A stretch of DNA of 64,000 bases from assembly GCF_907164915.1 (NCBI RefSeq), contig NC_061870.1, forward strand, positions 22,543,348 to 22,607,347, given 5' to 3'. Of this stretch, positions 49,784 to 61,854 are shown piece after piece. The stretch is from Impatiens glandulifera. Lineage: Eukaryota; Streptophyta; Magnoliopsida; Ericales; Balsaminaceae. Below the pieces are notes generated by a model, which saw only the letters and a list, made by a program, of their open reading frames with translations, was not told the DNA's origin and did no database searches. The position numbers and the translations under genes are program-made. Every line of letters starts with the position of its first letter. Within the stretch, counting starts at the first letter, position 1.

Positions 49784-51102
49784 TCACGGGTTTTTCGCAT
49801 TTGTCCTTGGTGCAGCTGCACATTCAAATTATAAAGAATGAATCATTGAAAACAAATCTTGAAAATAAATAAAAAGGTTTTTCATACCCAAACCAATTGC
49901 ATCGCAACTTTTCATGATCCTCATCCTCTTACAAGAATTCATGAACATTCTGCATCCATTCATCCATCCATAAATCAATTTTAACTTTTTTTCGAAAAAA
50001 TTATAGGTAGACTTAAACTTACTGCCATGGGACATCTCCGACAAGCATCCAATCGCCATCTTTATCTTCATAAGTAAGCACGAACTCAGATCCATGAAGA
50101 ACATCCATTAGTTTGCTTGCACTCAATCCATCCCCACCACATTTCCCTGAAAAAACAGCAGCAATTTCTGATCAAATCAGAAGTTAATTCATAAAGAAAT
50201 TTGGTTAATTTGATTATATTACCAATTGTAAAGCAGCTACTAAACATCTTCTCCAAAGCAGATGACATTTCCATATAAGTAGAATACATCTTCAGATCAA
50301 CTTTCCTCAAGTATGGTGCTCCATCCATACTTACTTTCACATAAAAACAGTCCAATCCCATCTTCACATTTGTTTCGTTATCATCGATATTCTTACTACT
50401 AACATTGCTATTCGCCATTGAGTTCTTCCTAAATGATCGAACTGGTGGCCATCCCACAAGCTGAGCCCTGTTAACCGAAAACACATGATTTTCAATACAA
50501 TATTTGAACTAAATTTACACAATTTCTAGAAGATATTAGAGTCTCATACAGATCAATGATTAGGGTGAGGTACCATATATCAAGATTCAAACCAACTAAG
50601 TATAAACAAAACACTTAATTCAAGGCGTTCTTAATGAGAATTTTGAATCAAAATTAATGTGGACTCACTTAGCAGCTGGTGCAGTAATCTGAGGTTTCCT
50701 CTCAGGTGCTGGTTTAGGTGAAAGAGGGATGATGGAATCTTTCACAGAAGGTGAACTGGATGAAACCATGGCTGATGAACCAACATCTTTCACACCACAG
50801 TTAACAAACAAACCACCATTTTTGGCCAAATCAAGTTCAGATCCATCTTTACCAGAGAAAACCCATTTACCAGAACCAGTATTAATGGTGTTGAAGAAAC
50901 CCCTTTTAGCACCAGAAGTTAAACCCTTGAGGTAACATGAATCTCTTTCAGGAGGCGATTCAGAACCAGGCAGTCCAAGCCTCAACTCTGTTTCTTTCAA
51001 GTTCAAACCTTTAGTTCTTCCACTTTCAGGCTTGTCAGAGTTCTCCATTGAAGGAACCCCTGATAAGCCTATGTAATCATGTTCTTCTAGAATGGCAGAC
51101 AT
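49784..51102 (-). CDS. IAA27: Aux/IAA transcriptional repressor, IAA27 type
   Basis: Five GT-AG exons (51102-50669, 50467-50223, 50146-50023, 49949-49888, 49815-49784) give 298 aa. Aux/IAA proteins repress auxin-response genes by binding ARFs and are destroyed by SCF-TIR1/AFB when auxin is present. EHDYIGLS at 7-14 is the N-terminal signature shared with IAA27/PAP2. LRLGL at 40-44 is the EAR (TOPLESS-binding) motif in domain [16 protein letters not shown] from 149 is the intact degron with downstream basic residues. [17 protein letters not shown] and [16 protein letters not shown] form the PB1 interaction domain, and IGLAPR ends the family-conserved part. The start is the ATG giving [10 protein letters not shown]; no earlier in-frame ATG was seen. 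Unusual: PWQMF replaces the common PWEMF at an exon junction. Confidence 0.95.
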
Positions 51103-51269
51103 CAAAATTGAAACCTTCAAAGGAAAAATGAACCCTGGAACTGCAGAAATGAATGAGTTTGAATTCTTTTTTCTGTATTTGAGAATGGTTTTGGTTGATT
51201 ACTATTTGCAGGAATTGGGGAAGAAGAAGAGAAGAAGAAGAGACAGACCCTTGGCTTTTGTATGGCTTA

Positions 51270-51276
51270 TTATATA
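51270..51276 (-). promoter_or_regulatory. Probable TATA box of the Aux/IAA gene
   Basis: TATATAA on the minus strand about 170 bases before the start codon, with a GA-rich leader between. The position suits a 5' UTR of about 130 bases. Confidence 0.45.
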
Positions 51277-51399
51277 ACTCTATATTTATCATATTATCCT
51301 CCACTAGTCCCACCTGTAAAACTATGAAATGCCAACAAAGAATAATATTAGGAAAAAAAATAAAACAAGAATCATTAATCATGCATCTTTAGAATATGA

Positions 51400-52790
51400 A
51401 AAAGACAGAACACTCATGCTCATATAGGTTTGATTTGATTGATAAGTAATAATTTATTTGTTAAAATTATTGTAGTATATTATATTACAAATTTATAATT
51501 AAATCATACTAACCCTAACCCTATGTCATATTCATATTCTCACCTTATTTTGACAGGAAGGGAACACAATGATGCTACTTCAATTATGTGATGAATAAAA
51601 ACTTTCAACCTTGTTAAAAAAATATATACTTTTAACAAACAGCAAAAGAAGAATGGTGGATAATGATTTAATTGTTTTGGGTATGAAATAAAACATTGGT
51701 ATTCTATTGATTGGTCATTGGTGAGATTGAAAGGATATACTCTATTGTGAGAAGATTTAAGATAAGAATTGATTATAATAATGATTGAATTTGGAAATAT
51801 TTTTTATAATATGATTTAAATATTAATTTAAATAAAATAATAGTATAAAATAGCCTACTCAGATAAAATATTAATTTTAAAAAATATACATATATATTAA
51901 AATGATTATATAATTGTATTTGTTAAGTAATTATATATTAAATCTAATAATAAATATAAATATAATAAAAAAATACAGCTAAATTATCAATATAAACAAA
52001 ACGATTAATAAAATAATTGTATAATAATATTAAGATTATTAACTAACTTATTTTTCTTAATTAAAATTTATAAATTTATTATTTATTATTTATTAATTAT
52101 ATATTTAAATAAATATTTTTTTTATCATTAAACATAAAAAAATATATTATTTATTAAATTATATATTTATATCAATATTTATCTACACATAAATGTTAAT
52201 TTCAAAATTATACATATAAATATTAATTTTTAAAAATTATATAATAATATTAAAATTAGTATATATACTTTTCTAAAAAACAATAGTATGCATATTACAT
52301 ACTAGACTTTATCTATATTTATTTGAAAGTTAATTAAAAAATTTAAACATAACATTAAAATTTTCATATAACCTACTATAAACACTAAAATTATTGTTTA
52401 TTTAAATATTTATCTGCACATAATATTAATTTAATAGATTATATATATATACTAATTTTACTTTTTAAATAGTTATATATTACCTATACTAATAAATAAA
52501 GAGTTACAATGTAGGACACATCTTATCTTAAAATATTTATAAAATAAAAGGTAACAGGCGTGGTAAAGATATAACACTTCACTTATTGACTTTATTATTA
52601 TTTAAAGACAAATTAACCGATTCAAGATTTTAACGTGTATAATAAATTTTATTAAAATAAAATAAAAATAATATACATTTAATTTTAAAAGATTAATTAA
52701 ATTAAAATTAATAAAATTATTTGGATAGAACTTTATTCACATTATCAATTTTACGAGGGATGATATATATAAAATTGTTGTATTATGACT
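51400..52790. other. AT-rich DNA upstream of the Aux/IAA gene
   Basis: No gene seen. From 51780 it is nearly pure A/T with many short repeats. Confidence 0.55.
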
Positions 52791-52947
52791 AGTATTACGT
52801 GACACAAAGAGTTTGAATTGACAAATCACTTAGAATCGACAAATCACTTATTTTTTGTATTGTCGAGTGATGACTAGTATTTAAAATCTTTTGTGAACTA
52901 TTACTAAGATTCATTGAGTGATGCCCGAGTTTTTAGGTATTTGCTAG
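52791..52947 (+). pseudogene. LINE 3'-end remnant, left part
   Basis: 'gatgactagtatttaaaatc' through 'tgagtgatgcccgagttttt' corresponds to 2010-2085 of the LINE remnant at 1890-2345. The continuation is found at 55012-55240, on the other side of the hAT inverted repeat, which therefore inserted into this remnant. Confidence 0.5.
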
Positions 52948-53539
52948 TAGGGTGACAAAAAATATTCGATCCGAAAAAATCCGAATGCGATGGATCGAAT
53001 ATCGATCCAATTCGATATATTTACCGGATTTCTAAATCGAACACACAAAAATTCGGATACCCGAAGTCGATCCGACAATTTTTTAAATTTAAAAATAAAA
53101 TAACATATTTATACAAATTACAAACACCAAGGGTCTAAAGTGAAATCTAAATTGCCCGCTCGCGTCATTATCAAATCTTCTATCGTGCTGTATCCTCTTT
53201 CTGGCCTCTGTCTCGCTCAAGCCTCAACACCGAGCTGGAATTCATCTTCGATTCTCTAGATCTCCTGATAATAACAAGGTTTGCCTCCTTGGGAAATGAT
53301 GCATTAATGAATGCTTAATGTCGTACATGCTAATGCTGACAAGGTCCTGAATACTTAATGTTGAGATGCCCTGATCAATTTTGTGAAACTTCTATTGGTC
53401 AAGATATGATAAACCTATTGGCAACGGATGATGATAAGTGGAAATATGTACGTTAAGTTATTCGATCTTATGTTGAAGACAGTCGCAAAGTAACTACTAT
53501 GTTTATTTGTTTGTAGTTATTGTGTACATTTAATTAGGG

Positions 53540-53908
53540 ATGATCAAACTCATTAACCTAATAGATTTAACAAAATTAAAGAATATTAATTCAAGATCTA
53601 CAAACATGAGTGAGAAATCTTTGTCGGAGAGAAATGAACCTCCTATTTCTACAAGTCAAAAACCACTTAGACATCCTTTCTCTAGTGATGTTTCTTCTTC
53701 TAGTTCCAACTGTGATAATAATAAAAATAGTTCTATTTCGTGGTCTCATTTTGAAAGAATGGATTATATAAATTGTGCAAAATACAAATATTGTTCTACA
53801 CAAATTGGTTGTGCAAAAAAAAATGGAACAAGTCCTTTAGCTAATCATATCAAGATAAACAACTTCCTGCTAATATGGACAAGAAGCAAAAAAACTTATA
53901 GAAGTTGA
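53540..53908 (+). pseudogene. hAT transposase N-terminus with BED zinc finger, left arm
   Basis: An open frame reads NMSEKSLSERNEPPISTSQK and then a BED-like finger: SWSHFERMDYINCAKYKYCS...NGTSPLANHIK (W..F, CxxC-like, H). It ends after HIKINNFLL by frameshift. The normal hAT dimerisation and catalytic parts are absent. Confidence 0.65.
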
Positions 53909-54087
53909 AATTAAAACTATTATTCGTGATAAAATGAGCGGTAAGATACATCTAACTCAAGATACATATAATTTCCTGTTAATAGTTTTTGTTTTAACTC
54001 CCATAAATTTTTGTTTCTTATCCATATTAGCAGGAAATTGTTTACATTTCTTAATATGACTAGCTAAAAGAGTTGTTCCATTTTTTG

Positions 54088-54354
54088 TCATAAACCAATT
54101 TTTGTAGCACAATATTTACACTTTGCATAATTTATATCACCCATTCTATCAATATGATACCACAAAGTAGAACTCTTTCTCTTGTTATCACAATTAAAAC
54201 TAGAAGAAAAAATATCACGATGCCTCAGTGGTGTTTGACTTGTAGAGATAAGAAGTTCATTTCTCTTAGACACAAATTTCTCACTCATGTTTGTAAATCT
54301 TGAATTAATATTTTTAAATTTTGCTAAATTTGTTAGATTAATTAGTTTGTTCAC
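54088..54354 (-). pseudogene. hAT transposase N-terminus with BED zinc finger, right arm
   Basis: Inverted, diverged copy of the left-arm frame: NMSEKFVSKRNELLISTSQT, then TLWYHIDRMGDINYAKCKYC ending at KIGL. The CxxC pair (CKYC) is kept here, whereas the left arm reads YKYC. It is truncated before the distal His. Confidence 0.65.
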
Positions 54355-55011
54355 CCCTAATTAAATATAAACAATAACAACATACAAATGAACATAGTAG
54401 TTACCTTGTGATTGTCTTCAACATAAGATCGAACAACATAACATGCATACTTTCATTTATGATCATCAATTGACAATTTGCATACTTTCCTTTATGATCA
54501 TCAATTGACAATAGGTTTACCATATCTTGACCAACAGAAGTTTCACAAGATGGATCATGGCATCTCAACATTAAGCATTCAAGACCTTGCTAGCATTAGA
54601 ATGTACGACATTAAACATCCAATAATGCATAATTTCCCAAGAAGGCAAACCTTGTCGGCATCAAGAGATCTAGAGAATCGGAGATGAAGTCCAACTCGTC
54701 GTTGAGGCTTGAGTAAGACATAGGCCAGAGAGTAGAATGAAGATTTGGCAGCGACGCGAGCGGGTAGTTTAGACTTCACTTTAGGCCCTTAGGTTTGCAA
54801 TTTGTATAAATATGTTATTTTATTTGTAAAATAAAAAAATTACCAGATCGACTTTGGGTATCCGAATTTTATTGTGTCCAATCCGGAATTTGGTAAAAAT
54901 ATCGGATCGGATCGATATTTGAATCTGATCCATCGAATTTGTATTTTTTTGGATCAGATCGTCTGGATCAACGAATCGAGTTTTTCATATTAGATTTTTT
55001 GACCACCCCTA

Positions 55012-55240
55012 ATGACAGACTTACATATTTGGGTTATCATCCCAATTATTTTTTTGTGGACTGTCTAGTTTGAGAGAAATCATTGAACTTTCAATGATCG
55101 TAATTGTTCGATACATATCATTCATAATACTATTATTATAACGATTTCTAAGATTCGTTCAGAAAAGTCAGTAGAGTCTATCGGGTAATTAATCGTTATT
55201 TTAAAAAATTTACGAACTCAATAACTTATTTGGTATCATT
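55012..55240 (+). pseudogene. LINE 3'-end remnant, right part
   Basis: Continues the remnant at 52791 after the hAT element: 'atgacagacttacatatttg', 'ggttatcatcccaatt', 'gactgtctagtt', 'cattcataatactattatta', as in 2115-2245. No open frame. Confidence 0.6.
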
Positions 55241-56090
55241 TTTTCTTAATTTTTTATTTTTTCTTTTAATGTCATGTTTTATGACGGTGTTTAATTGGTT
55301 TTTATAATTTTTAATATAAATGAACATTTTCAAAATAAAAAATTAAATTACTATAATAAAATAAAAAATTAATATATATAAATTTTAAATAATTTTTTTT
55401 TTCTATCTCATTTCCTTCTTATTTTAAAATAAAAAATTCACTTATCATATCATCTCATGTATATCATTTTAAGGTGGTTAGAAATAAGTATTATATCTAT
55501 ACATATATATTTAATTTTCTATTAATTATTAAAGTTCTTCCCTAATAGGAGTGGATTGATGGTATGTATAGAGAAAATAAGCTACCAGATAAGAATATAT
55601 TCAAGATTTTCAGCGTGGTCAAGGTTGCGATACAAATCATTGAAATTTTTTTTAACGCAGCCAGATGATGTAACGTAACCAAAAGAACTTTTTTTTTTCT
55701 AACCACAAAAGGTATAAAGGAGGAAAATAAAAACTTAATTTTTATTCTAACAGGACTATGATCAATATTGATTTTAGTTATTATGAAATATTTTGCACAT
55801 TGTATTTTACTTTCTTATAGTTTCATTTTGTTGAATTTGTGATAAATCATGTCAAAACTTAATTTGTATGTATATTTGCCGAGCCAGAATTTCAATGAAA
55901 TAAACACTTGTTATTATCTAAATATGGAGGTTTGGGACAAGGGTTTAAGTAATAAAAAAACAAACAAGCCATACTGATACTATTAGGTTGCCTGCCCAAA
56001 TGAGAGTAACTGGTGAGTAGAGTAATGACAGATAGAAGACAAAATATGATATGATTGTACATTTGTGCACAGAATCAAAGAAAATGATGG
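55241..56090. other. AT-rich spacer
   Basis: No gene or recognisable element. Confidence 0.5.
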
Positions 56091-58930
56091 GACGAATCTG
56101 ATCTCTCTCATTCTTGGGAAGAACTACAACCCAGATCGATCCTCTCAATTCATGGATTAATCACTATCTCAACACAAAAACTTATTCTTTTCTAATTCAG
56201 CCTCCCTTCCTCCTTCAGTTGCCAATGGCAATGGTGAAGAAGGTGAAGGTATTCAAAATTCTTGCCCATCAAATTAAGAGGTGGGTCCAAAATGAACAAG
56301 TAAATAAGTCCATTGAGAACCAAAATACATACATTTAAAAGAATTGAATGCAGTAGAGTGGCCATTCCACTTTCTTATTGTAAGTACGGCCACTTTACCA
56401 TGTTAGGCCAAGTACCCCACAAAACCACACCAATCTCCAATCTCAAACTTCTAACTTGTGCCATTCTTATTGGGTCCCACATCCTATTTCCCAGCACTTT
56501 TCCCCCACACTGTTCCCATGTGGGTGACCAGATAAATACAATAATACTAAACCTATCAATTTTTCAATACACAGATTCATAAAATAGAAAATTGAGGGTA
56601 GTATCATACAAGAGTTACTCAGTTCTTGTGTCAATAGCATGCCTAAAACAGTCTGATCACCATCATCATTATGCATTGCATGCATTCCAGTTATCTTCCA
56701 CTACATGCACAATTAATGAATATCCAGAAGGTAGAGTTGGAGGGTATTTCTGTCTTTTGAGCTTCTTGAAGGTTTTTAGTTAGGGTTAAGTGATGGTTGT
56801 GGTGGTGGAAGGACACTTTTGATAATAAAAGTTAAATTTCATAGACCTTGTCAATGATGTCTACTCATAATAAAAAGATTGAATTTGCTAGCTAAGTTAA
56901 TTATTCATCTTATCACTTAAGGTGGGGGCAGTAGTCAGTCAGTCACTCACAGTAGCCCTTAATGAAAAAAAATGCATGATATGATGAAAAAACGAGAAAT
57001 TACTGAAAGCAAACTAGACAATATAAATTATATGTCTAGTACCTGATTTATGGATGTCATAATCAAACCAGTAACCCTCCAATGAGGAGGAGACAAATGA
57101 ATCTTCATACAGCACTACTTGACCCCATTTCAAGATTTGATTAAAGGGTGAGGAATCATAAACTTTTATTCTAAATGGACAATCATAACTCTATGAATAA
57201 TTCCATAGCTTCAGACCAAACAAGCATGATAGGTGGTTAATGGACCCCGCCATACATATATTATGGTAATATAGATAAGACATATCACTAGTTAATTAAC
57301 CAAAAACAAAAACAAAAACAAAAACTTATCTCAAGCATGAGTTAAGTAAGTTCCTTCAAAAATCAATAATGGTTCTCAACAAGTAACAGTTGAACATTGC
57401 TTGGATATAAAAGATTTACTTTGACTTGTAGATTCAGAAGAGTACTGGAAAAAGGACTCTGAATGTGCTCTGTTATGAGGAAAACAATGTAAAAACATGA
57501 CTTTATGATATCATAGTGAAAGAATCACTCAATACTTATTTAATGGGATAAAATAGAATGTTAAGTGGAAGAAGAATTTGTAATGGGACCTAAATATAAG
57601 GTCTTTCTACATTGAAAATTGTATTATTTAGATTCTTCAAATAAAGCACCATCCTAAGTGCATGGTGAAGTGGATTATTCAGATAAGAAGATATAATTTC
57701 CATTTCAGAAATGCAATAACCAGGAGAATCTTGTTTAGAAATCTCACTTTCTTAGGTTATCTGAGAAAGTAATTTGATCTGATGTTACATTTCAAAGAAG
57801 ATGAGTCAGTATGAAATATCATTTCACACGATATATCATAACTCATAAGTGTCTGGATCAAAAGATAAATTAATGATCCCCTAAAAAACTAAACAACTGT
57901 TAAACAGCAATCAAATGACTCTTTGAACTTTGGAGCTAATTCAAGTCCCATGAAAAATCCTGCAAGTCATCAAGTATAACATCCACTTGTGTTTCTAATG
58001 TGGGTCCTAAGTAAAGAATATGACTTGTGAGTAGTTTGGGGAGATGAATCTCAACACTTTTTCTTTAACAAAGTGCGAGTAATGAACAAATCTAAAGAAA
58101 TAAATGGTAAGCCTCTAAAAGCACTAATACTCATGTGTTGAAAGCTAGACTGTTTGTTTGACATGTGGTCAATTAATTGCTAACAATAGGGTTCAACTCA
58201 GAAAGAAGAAAAATTCATGATCAATTGAAAAATTAAGCACATGTATTGATTGCTAACAAGTCATTGACATTTCTAATTCAATACATCTACAGTTTTCATC
58301 AAGAAAACAGACTAAAAAGCAACTCAAAACTAACCATTTTGAACACAAGTTTAAACATAAAGATGGTTTAACTTTAACATGCTGATGAGTGATGAGACAT
58401 TTAGGAGTCAAAGGTTCAGACTTCAGCCCATAATGGTTGATTCAGAACAAATTTCTACTATAGTGGAATAACAGGATTAAGTCTGTATTAATCATCCATC
58501 ATCTCTCATAACAGCTTTGAAAAAGAGGAAGCTATGAAAAAACTAAGGACAGCCTAAGAATTAGCAGCAAGAAAAGAGGGAAGGATGGATGGATGGATGT
58601 AACAAGTCATGAAATGACACGCAACCATTCAGAAACATGTAAAAGTGAGAATGAAACACGAACATAGACAGGGATTAAAGGTAGTGAAAGTGATTTTGAG
58701 AATGGACAAAAGAACAGCTACAGTTGATCGGAGAGCAAAAGAAGGCAAACCTGGATGAGAAACGGCGATGATGCAGAATTGTTTCTTTTCTCATGATGAA
58801 TCTCAAACGGAATAACAGCGAAATCCCATTTCATAATGAAAGATTGCTGCATGCATCTCATTTCATAATCAATCATTCAATCCGATAAGAGGACGCCTGA
58901 GAAGAGCAAAAAAATGCGACCGGCGAGGGC
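56091..58930. other. Less AT-rich stretch, no recognised gene; possible minus-strand 5' exon at its right end
   Basis: Base composition is clearly more balanced than in the neighbours and there are few simple repeats, which suggests selected or recently unique DNA such as introns, a noncoding transcript or a promoter. I checked for common plant microRNA and TAS3 signatures by eye and saw none. On the minus strand 58876-58751 is an open 42-codon segment (MIDYEMRCMQQSFIMKWDFA ...) ending in CCAG|GTTTGC, a plausible first exon. I found no matching downstream exon. Confidence 0.35.
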
Positions 58931-59735
58931 TCAAATTGTTTTTTTTAGTTAATTTTCCTTTCATTCAAATAAAGAGTTTCATTTCAATATTATTTTCAAA
59001 TAATAAAAAATAACATAAAAAAAATTAATAACTAAATTTTAATATTAAATATTATGAAAATTTAGAATTAAAATCTAAATCCAACAATTTTAATATTTTT
59101 TAAATTTTGTTAAGCTGACTTTAAATACTAACTTATTTAAATTTTACAAGAATTAGCAAATAAATAGAATAAGCAAAAAAATCAATAATGCAGTGTCGAA
59201 ATTTTTTTTACTGTTCAATACTATAATTTGTCATTACCCGAGAATTGGTAAACAACACCGAAAATATTTTTTTTATTTGTTAATTGACTATAGAGCCGAC
59301 TTAAGATGAGATAACATATGCAACTATTCCCATGGATCCCCAATTTTTAAATATATAAAAGTATTCATTATATATTATATAATTATTTTAAATTTGTGTG
59401 CCACAACATTTGAATTTGTATTGGGTGTCTCCCGATTATATACATATGAGCATATACATATATGGACAATGTAAAAAAATAAAAAAATAAAAAAATAAAA
59501 GTCTCTAAATTAAGATGAGTTTGAATAAAAGAGAAACAATGACAATTTCATCTCCTTTGATGCGAAATAGAGATATACACAAACTCGAGAAAAATTACCA
59601 AAACAATTGACAAATTAAAATCTAAGTGGTGAAAATAAAAATGAGACACATTCCCGTACTAAAAAAACATAAAAAAAAGTCCACAACAAAATAAATTTTA
59701 TGTTTTTCGTCGATCGTAAACTTTTAGCTCCTTTT
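58931..59735. other. AT-rich spacer
   Basis: No gene. It includes 'aaaaaataaaaaaataaa' simple sequence near 59475. Its right end may contain the 3' part of the Copia remnant. Confidence 0.5.
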
Positions 59736-59737
59736 TG

Positions 59738-59845
59738 GACGATGGTGGTGTGATTGTGGGTTCGGACGGTGGTGGTGTGATGATGGGTTCGAACGATGCT
59801 GATGTGATTATGGGTTCGAACGATGCTGATGTGATTATGGGTTCG
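59738..59845 (-). repeat. 30-bp minisatellite in the Copia remnant, four units
   Basis: On the minus strand the repeats translate as EPIITSASF twice, followed by EPIITPPS and EPTITPPS variants. They lie just downstream of the integrase region, where Copia polyproteins have a variable linker, so the repeat is an expansion within the linker. Confidence 0.75.
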
Positions 59846-61040
59846 GGTATGAATTCATGTATGGGTATAGAGATAGGAGGGTCGATATCTTAGAGATTTT
59901 TGATATTCTCCCCACAACACGGTGGTAAAAATGTTGAACTTCGAAGAATGAGACATCCATGGAATAAAAATGTCTTTTTTGGAGTGAGGATAGTAACACT
60001 TATAACCTTTTTGGTTTGGTGAATATCTGAGAAAGATGCATTTAGTAGCACGAGGTCCAACTTGTTTTAGTTGTGGTTTAAGGAGGGTTTCGATTGGGCT
60101 TTGAAATTTGAGAATGTGTGATGGCATACGATTAATGAGATAAACAACGATGGATATGGCATCACCCCAATATATTTGGGGGGCATTGGATTCGAATAGG
60201 AGTGATCGGGTTACCACAAGGAGATGGCAGTTTTTTCGTTCGATGACTCCATTTTATTGGGGAGTATCAACACAAGAGCTGAGATGTATGATGCCCTTTG
60301 ACTTTAAGAAATCTCCAAGGTTAGAAGAAAAGAATTCATGTTCGTTATCGATTTTGAAGGCTTGAATGGTGGTTTGAAATTGGTTTTGGATTATGAAGAG
60401 AAAATCTTAAAATAGTTGACATAGTTCAAATTTTTCCTTCATTAGGTAATGTCATGTCAGACGAGTGTGGTCATCAATAAATGTCACAAACCACCATTTT
60501 TCATCTAAAGAGTTAGTGCGAGCAGGACCCCACACATCGCTATGAATTAGCGATAATGATTTAGAGGGTTTGTATGGAATGTTTGGGTAGGACGAACAAG
60601 TATGTTTTATAAATTGGCAAGTATCACAATGAAAGGAATTGGAATTTTCATTGATAAATAAACTAGGAAATAATTTTGTCAAATACAAAAAACATGGATA
60701 TCCTAGTCTACGGTGTTATAACATAATTTTGACACATTTATTGCAAATGGAAGTGGAATAACATGACATATTTGTAGATTGATTAGGTTGCAAAACATAT
60801 AGCTCCGAACACAATTTAGCATAGTCAATCGTCCTCCCCATTCCCGTATCCTGAAATTCACAATCATTCAAATAGAATGTGGTAAGACATTTTAAATCTT
60901 GAAAGATCCTTCTAATTGATAATAGGTTACAATCAAGTTTTGGAATATAAATAACATTTCTTAAACAAATGTTCGGTGTTAGATGAGTCGATCTAATTCC
61001 GAGAACTTTTATAGGAGATGGGATCAGCTGTCTCACTAAG
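59846..61040 (-). pseudogene. Ty1/Copia polyprotein fragment: GAG-pre-integrase and integrase
   Basis: In order on the minus strand: YIPKLDCNLLSIRRIFQD (protease/GAG-pre-integrase region, 61036-60716), FHCDTCQFIKHT (zinc-binding CxxC, 60688-60600), LSLIHSDVWGPARTNSLDEK (first catalytic Asp), FVTFIDDHTR, IDNEHEFFSS (second Asp; the usual Gly is His), VDTPQ-stop-NGVIERKN (catalytic Glu), YWGDAISIVVYLINRMPSHI and YSPNQKGYKCYYP. Frameshifts separate the pieces and a stop lies between Gln and Asn in the QQNG motif. Reverse transcriptase and RNase H are missing and no LTR was found. Confidence 0.9.
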
Positions 61041-61129
61041 TTGTCCCTTTGCTGCTTCGTTTTGATTAATGAGAAAAATAAATAAATTATATCATTACAT
61101 TTATTTTTATTAATTTATCAGTTTTCTCT

Positions 61130-61359
61130 CCCTCTACTTTTCTCTCTCTTTCTTTTATCGCCCGACTTTAGACCCTCCATAGCTGTTGTTCAGTCCACCG
61201 ATCGTCGTCGCCATCCATCGACCGTCGTCGTTATCCACGACAACCGTCTACAGCTCACTGAACGCCCAAACATCTGGCGACCGACGACTGCTCATCCATC
61301 TATGGTTACCTTCTTCCCCGATTTGCTTCTTATTTCATTCAAATGATCTTTTCAAGTTA
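61130..61359 (+). promoter_or_regulatory. 5'-UTR-like leader left of the inverted repeat
   Basis: CT-rich then GC-richer sequence ('cgatcgtcgtcgccatccat') with no long ORF of known type. By comparison with the right arm, which lies upstream of the GRF-type coding remnant, this may be the first noncoding exon of an inverted second copy of that gene. Confidence 0.3.
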
Positions 61360-61853
61360 AGGTTCGTCTTAAGTTTGTTCTCTCACTCGTTGTTACATTC
61401 ATTCAACGGAAGTTGATTTATTAGTAATCTAGGTTTGACAACATTTTTCTTAGCTCAGCTTCACATTAAATTAGAGTTTATATTAGGGAAAGTTGAGGAT
61501 GAACACTATATATTTGATATGAATCATTTGTTACTATATTTTAAAAGTGAAATTTTGAATTAAATGCCCTTTTGATTCAAAAGGGCCTTTCCTAAACATG
61601 AGATGGGAGAACTTGATAATTTGGAAGAACTGAATTTTGGCGCAATGGCCTCACTGGACCTATTTCAACTGATATTATAAAGAATTTCTCCTCAATTTGA
61701 TATAAAGTAATTTGATATGAATATTTTCTTACTATAATTTGATAATTAAAAGTTTTTGTTTGATTGCATTGATAGTGATATTTTGGGAATTAGTTTATGT
61801 TTAATTGCATTAGGGGAATTATTTTATGTTTGATTGCATTAGGGGAATTAGTC
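61360..61853 (+). repeat. Inverted repeat, left arm (494 bp)
   Basis: The arm starts 'aggttcgtcttaagtttg' and ends 'aggggaattagtc'. The reverse complement of 63509-64000 matches it almost throughout with scattered substitutions and small indels. The arm itself holds a short palindrome 'gcccttttgattcaaaaggg'. No coding content. Confidence 0.92.
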
Positions 61854-61854
61854 T

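Larger units (their letters stand above)
52948..55011. mobile_element. hAT-related inverted-repeat (foldback) element with BED-finger pieces
   Basis: The left end reads 'tagggtgacaaaaaat' and the reverse complement of the right end 'taggggtggtcaaaaaatc', typical hAT termini. The two halves are diverged reverse complements over most of 1 kb each. Shared blocks include subterminal 'gatcgaatatcgatcc'-like repeats, 'aaagtgaaatctaaattgcc', 'tttgcctccttgggaaat' and the N-terminal transposase piece. An 8-bp TSD was not recognised. It lies inside a LINE remnant. Confidence 0.65.

Noticed and set aside
56091..58930. A conserved microRNA or TAS3 precursor
   Set aside because: No match by eye to the common plant miRNA families or to the tasiR-ARF sequence; not a computed search.
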